In this document: positions 62,935-64,000 of the stretch, piece after piece
How the letters are laid out: each line of letters opens with the position of its first letter
Position numbering within the stretch: the stretch's first letter is position 1
Notes under the pieces: generated by a model
Databases searched by the model: none
What the model saw: only the letters and a program-made list of their open reading frames with translations
What the model was told of the DNA's origin: nothing
Made by a program: the position numbers and the translations under genes
Assembly: GCA_040219085.1 (NCBI GenBank)
Contig: JAVJTC010000020.1
Location: forward strand, 1-64,000
Direction of reading: 5' to 3'
Source of the DNA: Acidimicrobiales bacterium
Lineage (GTDB): Bacteria > Actinomycetota > Acidimicrobiia > Acidimicrobiales > JAVJTC01
Length of the DNA stretch: 64,000 nucleotides

Positions 62935-64000
62935 TCAGTCGTCGAGGACCGGCGGGGCCTCGAACCAGTAGGGGTTCGTGGTGTCGGGGTCGATGCCGTG
63001 GCGGGCGATGGCCTCGTCCACGACGGAGGCCTCCACGACACCCTCGGTGCACAGCGCCGCGAGGACGCCGACGACGACGTGCGCTGTGTCCACCTCGAAG
63101 AAGCGGCGGAGCGCCTCGCGGGTGTCACTGCGCCCGAAGCCGTCCGTGCCGAGCACGTGGTGGGGGCGGCCGATCCACCGTGCAACCTGGTCGGGGACCA
63201 TCGCCATGAAGTCGGTGACGGCGAGAACGGGCCCTGAACTCCCCGCGAGGCGTTCGGTCACCCGCGGTGTGCGAGTCGGCTGTCCGGGGTGCAGGCGGTT
63301 CCACCGCTCGGCGTCGAGCGCCTCCTCGCGCAGCAGCTTGTAGGACGTCGCCGAGTAGAGGTCCACGGCGATGCCGTAGCGTTCGGCGAGCTCCGCCTGG
63401 GCCTCGCGGGCGGCGGTGTGCGCCGTCCCGGAGAACACGATGGTCGCCTGCGGGTCGGAGCCGTCGGGCGTCCCCGCCCACTTGTAGAGACCCGAGGTGA
63501 TGTCGTCCTCGGAGATGTGGTCGGCGCGAGCGGGCTGTTCATAGTTCTCGTTGTAGAGCGTCACGTAGTAGTAGACGTCCTCACCGTCGGCGGCGCCCGT
63601 GGCGGGGTACATGCGCTCGAAGCCGTCCATCATGATGGCGGCCATCTCGTAGGCGAAGGCCGGGTCGTAGGCCTGACAGGCGGGAACCGTCGACGCGAGG
63701 ACGAGGCTGTGGCCGTCCTGGTGCTGGAGGCCCTCACCCATCAGGGTCGTGCGCCCGGCCGTAGCGCCGAGCAGGAACCCCCGGGCACGCGAGTCCGCCG
63801 CGAGCCACAGCAGGTCGCCGACGCGCTGGAACCCGAACATCGAATAGAAGGTGTACATCGGCACCATCGGCACGCCGAGGTTGGCGTAGCAGGTGGCGGC
63901 GGCGATCCACTCGGCGACAGCACCGGCCTCGGTGATGCCCTCTTCGAGGATCTGGCCGTCGGTGCCCTCCGCGTAGGACAACAACAGGTCGTGGTCGACG
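62935..64000 (-). CDS. aceE: Pyruvate dehydrogenase E1 component (homodimeric type), C-terminal part
   Basis: Partial: the frame continues past the right edge, so only the last 354 residues or so are visible. The sequence matches the C-terminal third of the homodimeric E1 of pyruvate dehydrogenase, which decarboxylates pyruvate with thiamine diphosphate. Clear motifs are EGITEAGAVAEWIAAATCYA, MVPMYTFYSMFGFQRVGDL, GATAGRTTLMGEGLQHQDGH, YYVTLYNENYEQP and HVLGTDGFGRSDTREALRRF. The other subunits (E2, E3) are not in the window. It ends 34 bases from a bidirectional terminator. Confidence 0.97.
   Translation of the reverse strand, partial: VDHDLLLSYAEGTDGQILEEGITEAGAVAEWIAAATCYANLGVPMVPMYTFYSMFGFQRVGDLLWLAADSRARGFLLGATAGRTTLMGEGLQHQDGHSLVLASTVPACQAYDPAFAYEMAAIMMDGFERMYPATGAADGEDVYYYVTLYNENYEQPARADHISEDDITSGLYKWAGTPDGSDPQATIVFSGTAHTAAREAQAELAERYGIAVDLYSATSYKLLREEALDAERWNRLHPGQPTRTPRVTERLAGSSGPVLAVTDFMAMVPDQVARWIGRPHHVLGTDGFGRSDTREALRRFFEVDTAHVVVGVLAALCTEGVVEASVVDEAIARHGIDPDTTNPYWFEAPPVLDD

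Overview
The window is GC-rich DNA with many GTG starts, dense gene packing and 4-base ATGA/GTGA gene overlaps. A DUF222-type gene, a SUF iron-sulfur system, a homodimeric-type pyruvate dehydrogenase E1 (aceE) and a class I fumarase together suggest an actinobacterium. The Acidimicrobiia are my best guess, but that is inference from gene content only.

Layout. 1-6.8 kb: housekeeping genes (partial DUF222 gene, zinc-ribbon/TerB-like protein, class I fumarase, thioredoxin-fold protein, eIF2B-like protein, MutY, flavin reductase, gamma-carbonic-anhydrase-like protein). 6.8-9.3 kb: a three-domain PPK2-GGDEF-EAL fusion. 9.6-13.9 kb: sufB-(Cys-rich protein)-sufD-Rieske-sufC, with an in-frame TAA in sufB. 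13.9-17.9 kb: pterin dehydratase, a REC-GAF-GGDEF-EAL protein and a membrane-anchored protein. 17.9-45.1 kb: a large exopolysaccharide region. It has an initiating sugar phosphotransferase, tandem GT2 and GT4 glycosyltransferases, several sulfotransferases (one fused to a GT4), an O-antigen-ligase/polymerase-like protein, an ABC exporter, methyltransferases, a DUF4012 protein and a Wzz-BY-kinase. Embedded in it are an HPr-kinase-like protein and a PqqD protein with a leader-like tail. 45.2-53.9 kb: a lasso-peptide-type RiPP cluster with two unannotated precursor genes, B1, B2, cyclase, two intact and one degenerate HPr-kinase-like proteins, a nucleotidyltransferase and sulfotransferases. 53.9-56.4 kb: a second suf locus (sufC-sufS-sufU). 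56.5-64 kb: aminotransferase, metallo-beta-lactamase hydrolase, acyl-CoA dehydrogenase, a structured RNA candidate, an alpha/beta hydrolase lacking its serine, a lipoprotein and the end of aceE.

How the parts may work together. The exopolysaccharide genes form a coherent undecaprenyl-linked pathway: initiation by the 23.9 kb sugar transferase, elongation by GT2/GT4 enzymes, decoration by sulfotransferases and methyltransferases, polymerisation or ligation by the 31.3 kb membrane protein, and length control by the tyrosine autokinase. The RiPP cluster resembles the paeninodin type, in which an HPr-kinase homologue phosphorylates the C-terminal serine of the precursor. The first precursor here ends in serine and its core is predicted to start with alanine. 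The same trio of PqqD, HPr-kinase-like and nucleotidyltransferase-like proteins recurs in the exopolysaccharide operon, where the PqqD protein itself carries a YxxPxL tail. That may be a second, undescribed modification system. The two suf loci flank the whole accessory region and share a 12-base upstream sequence.
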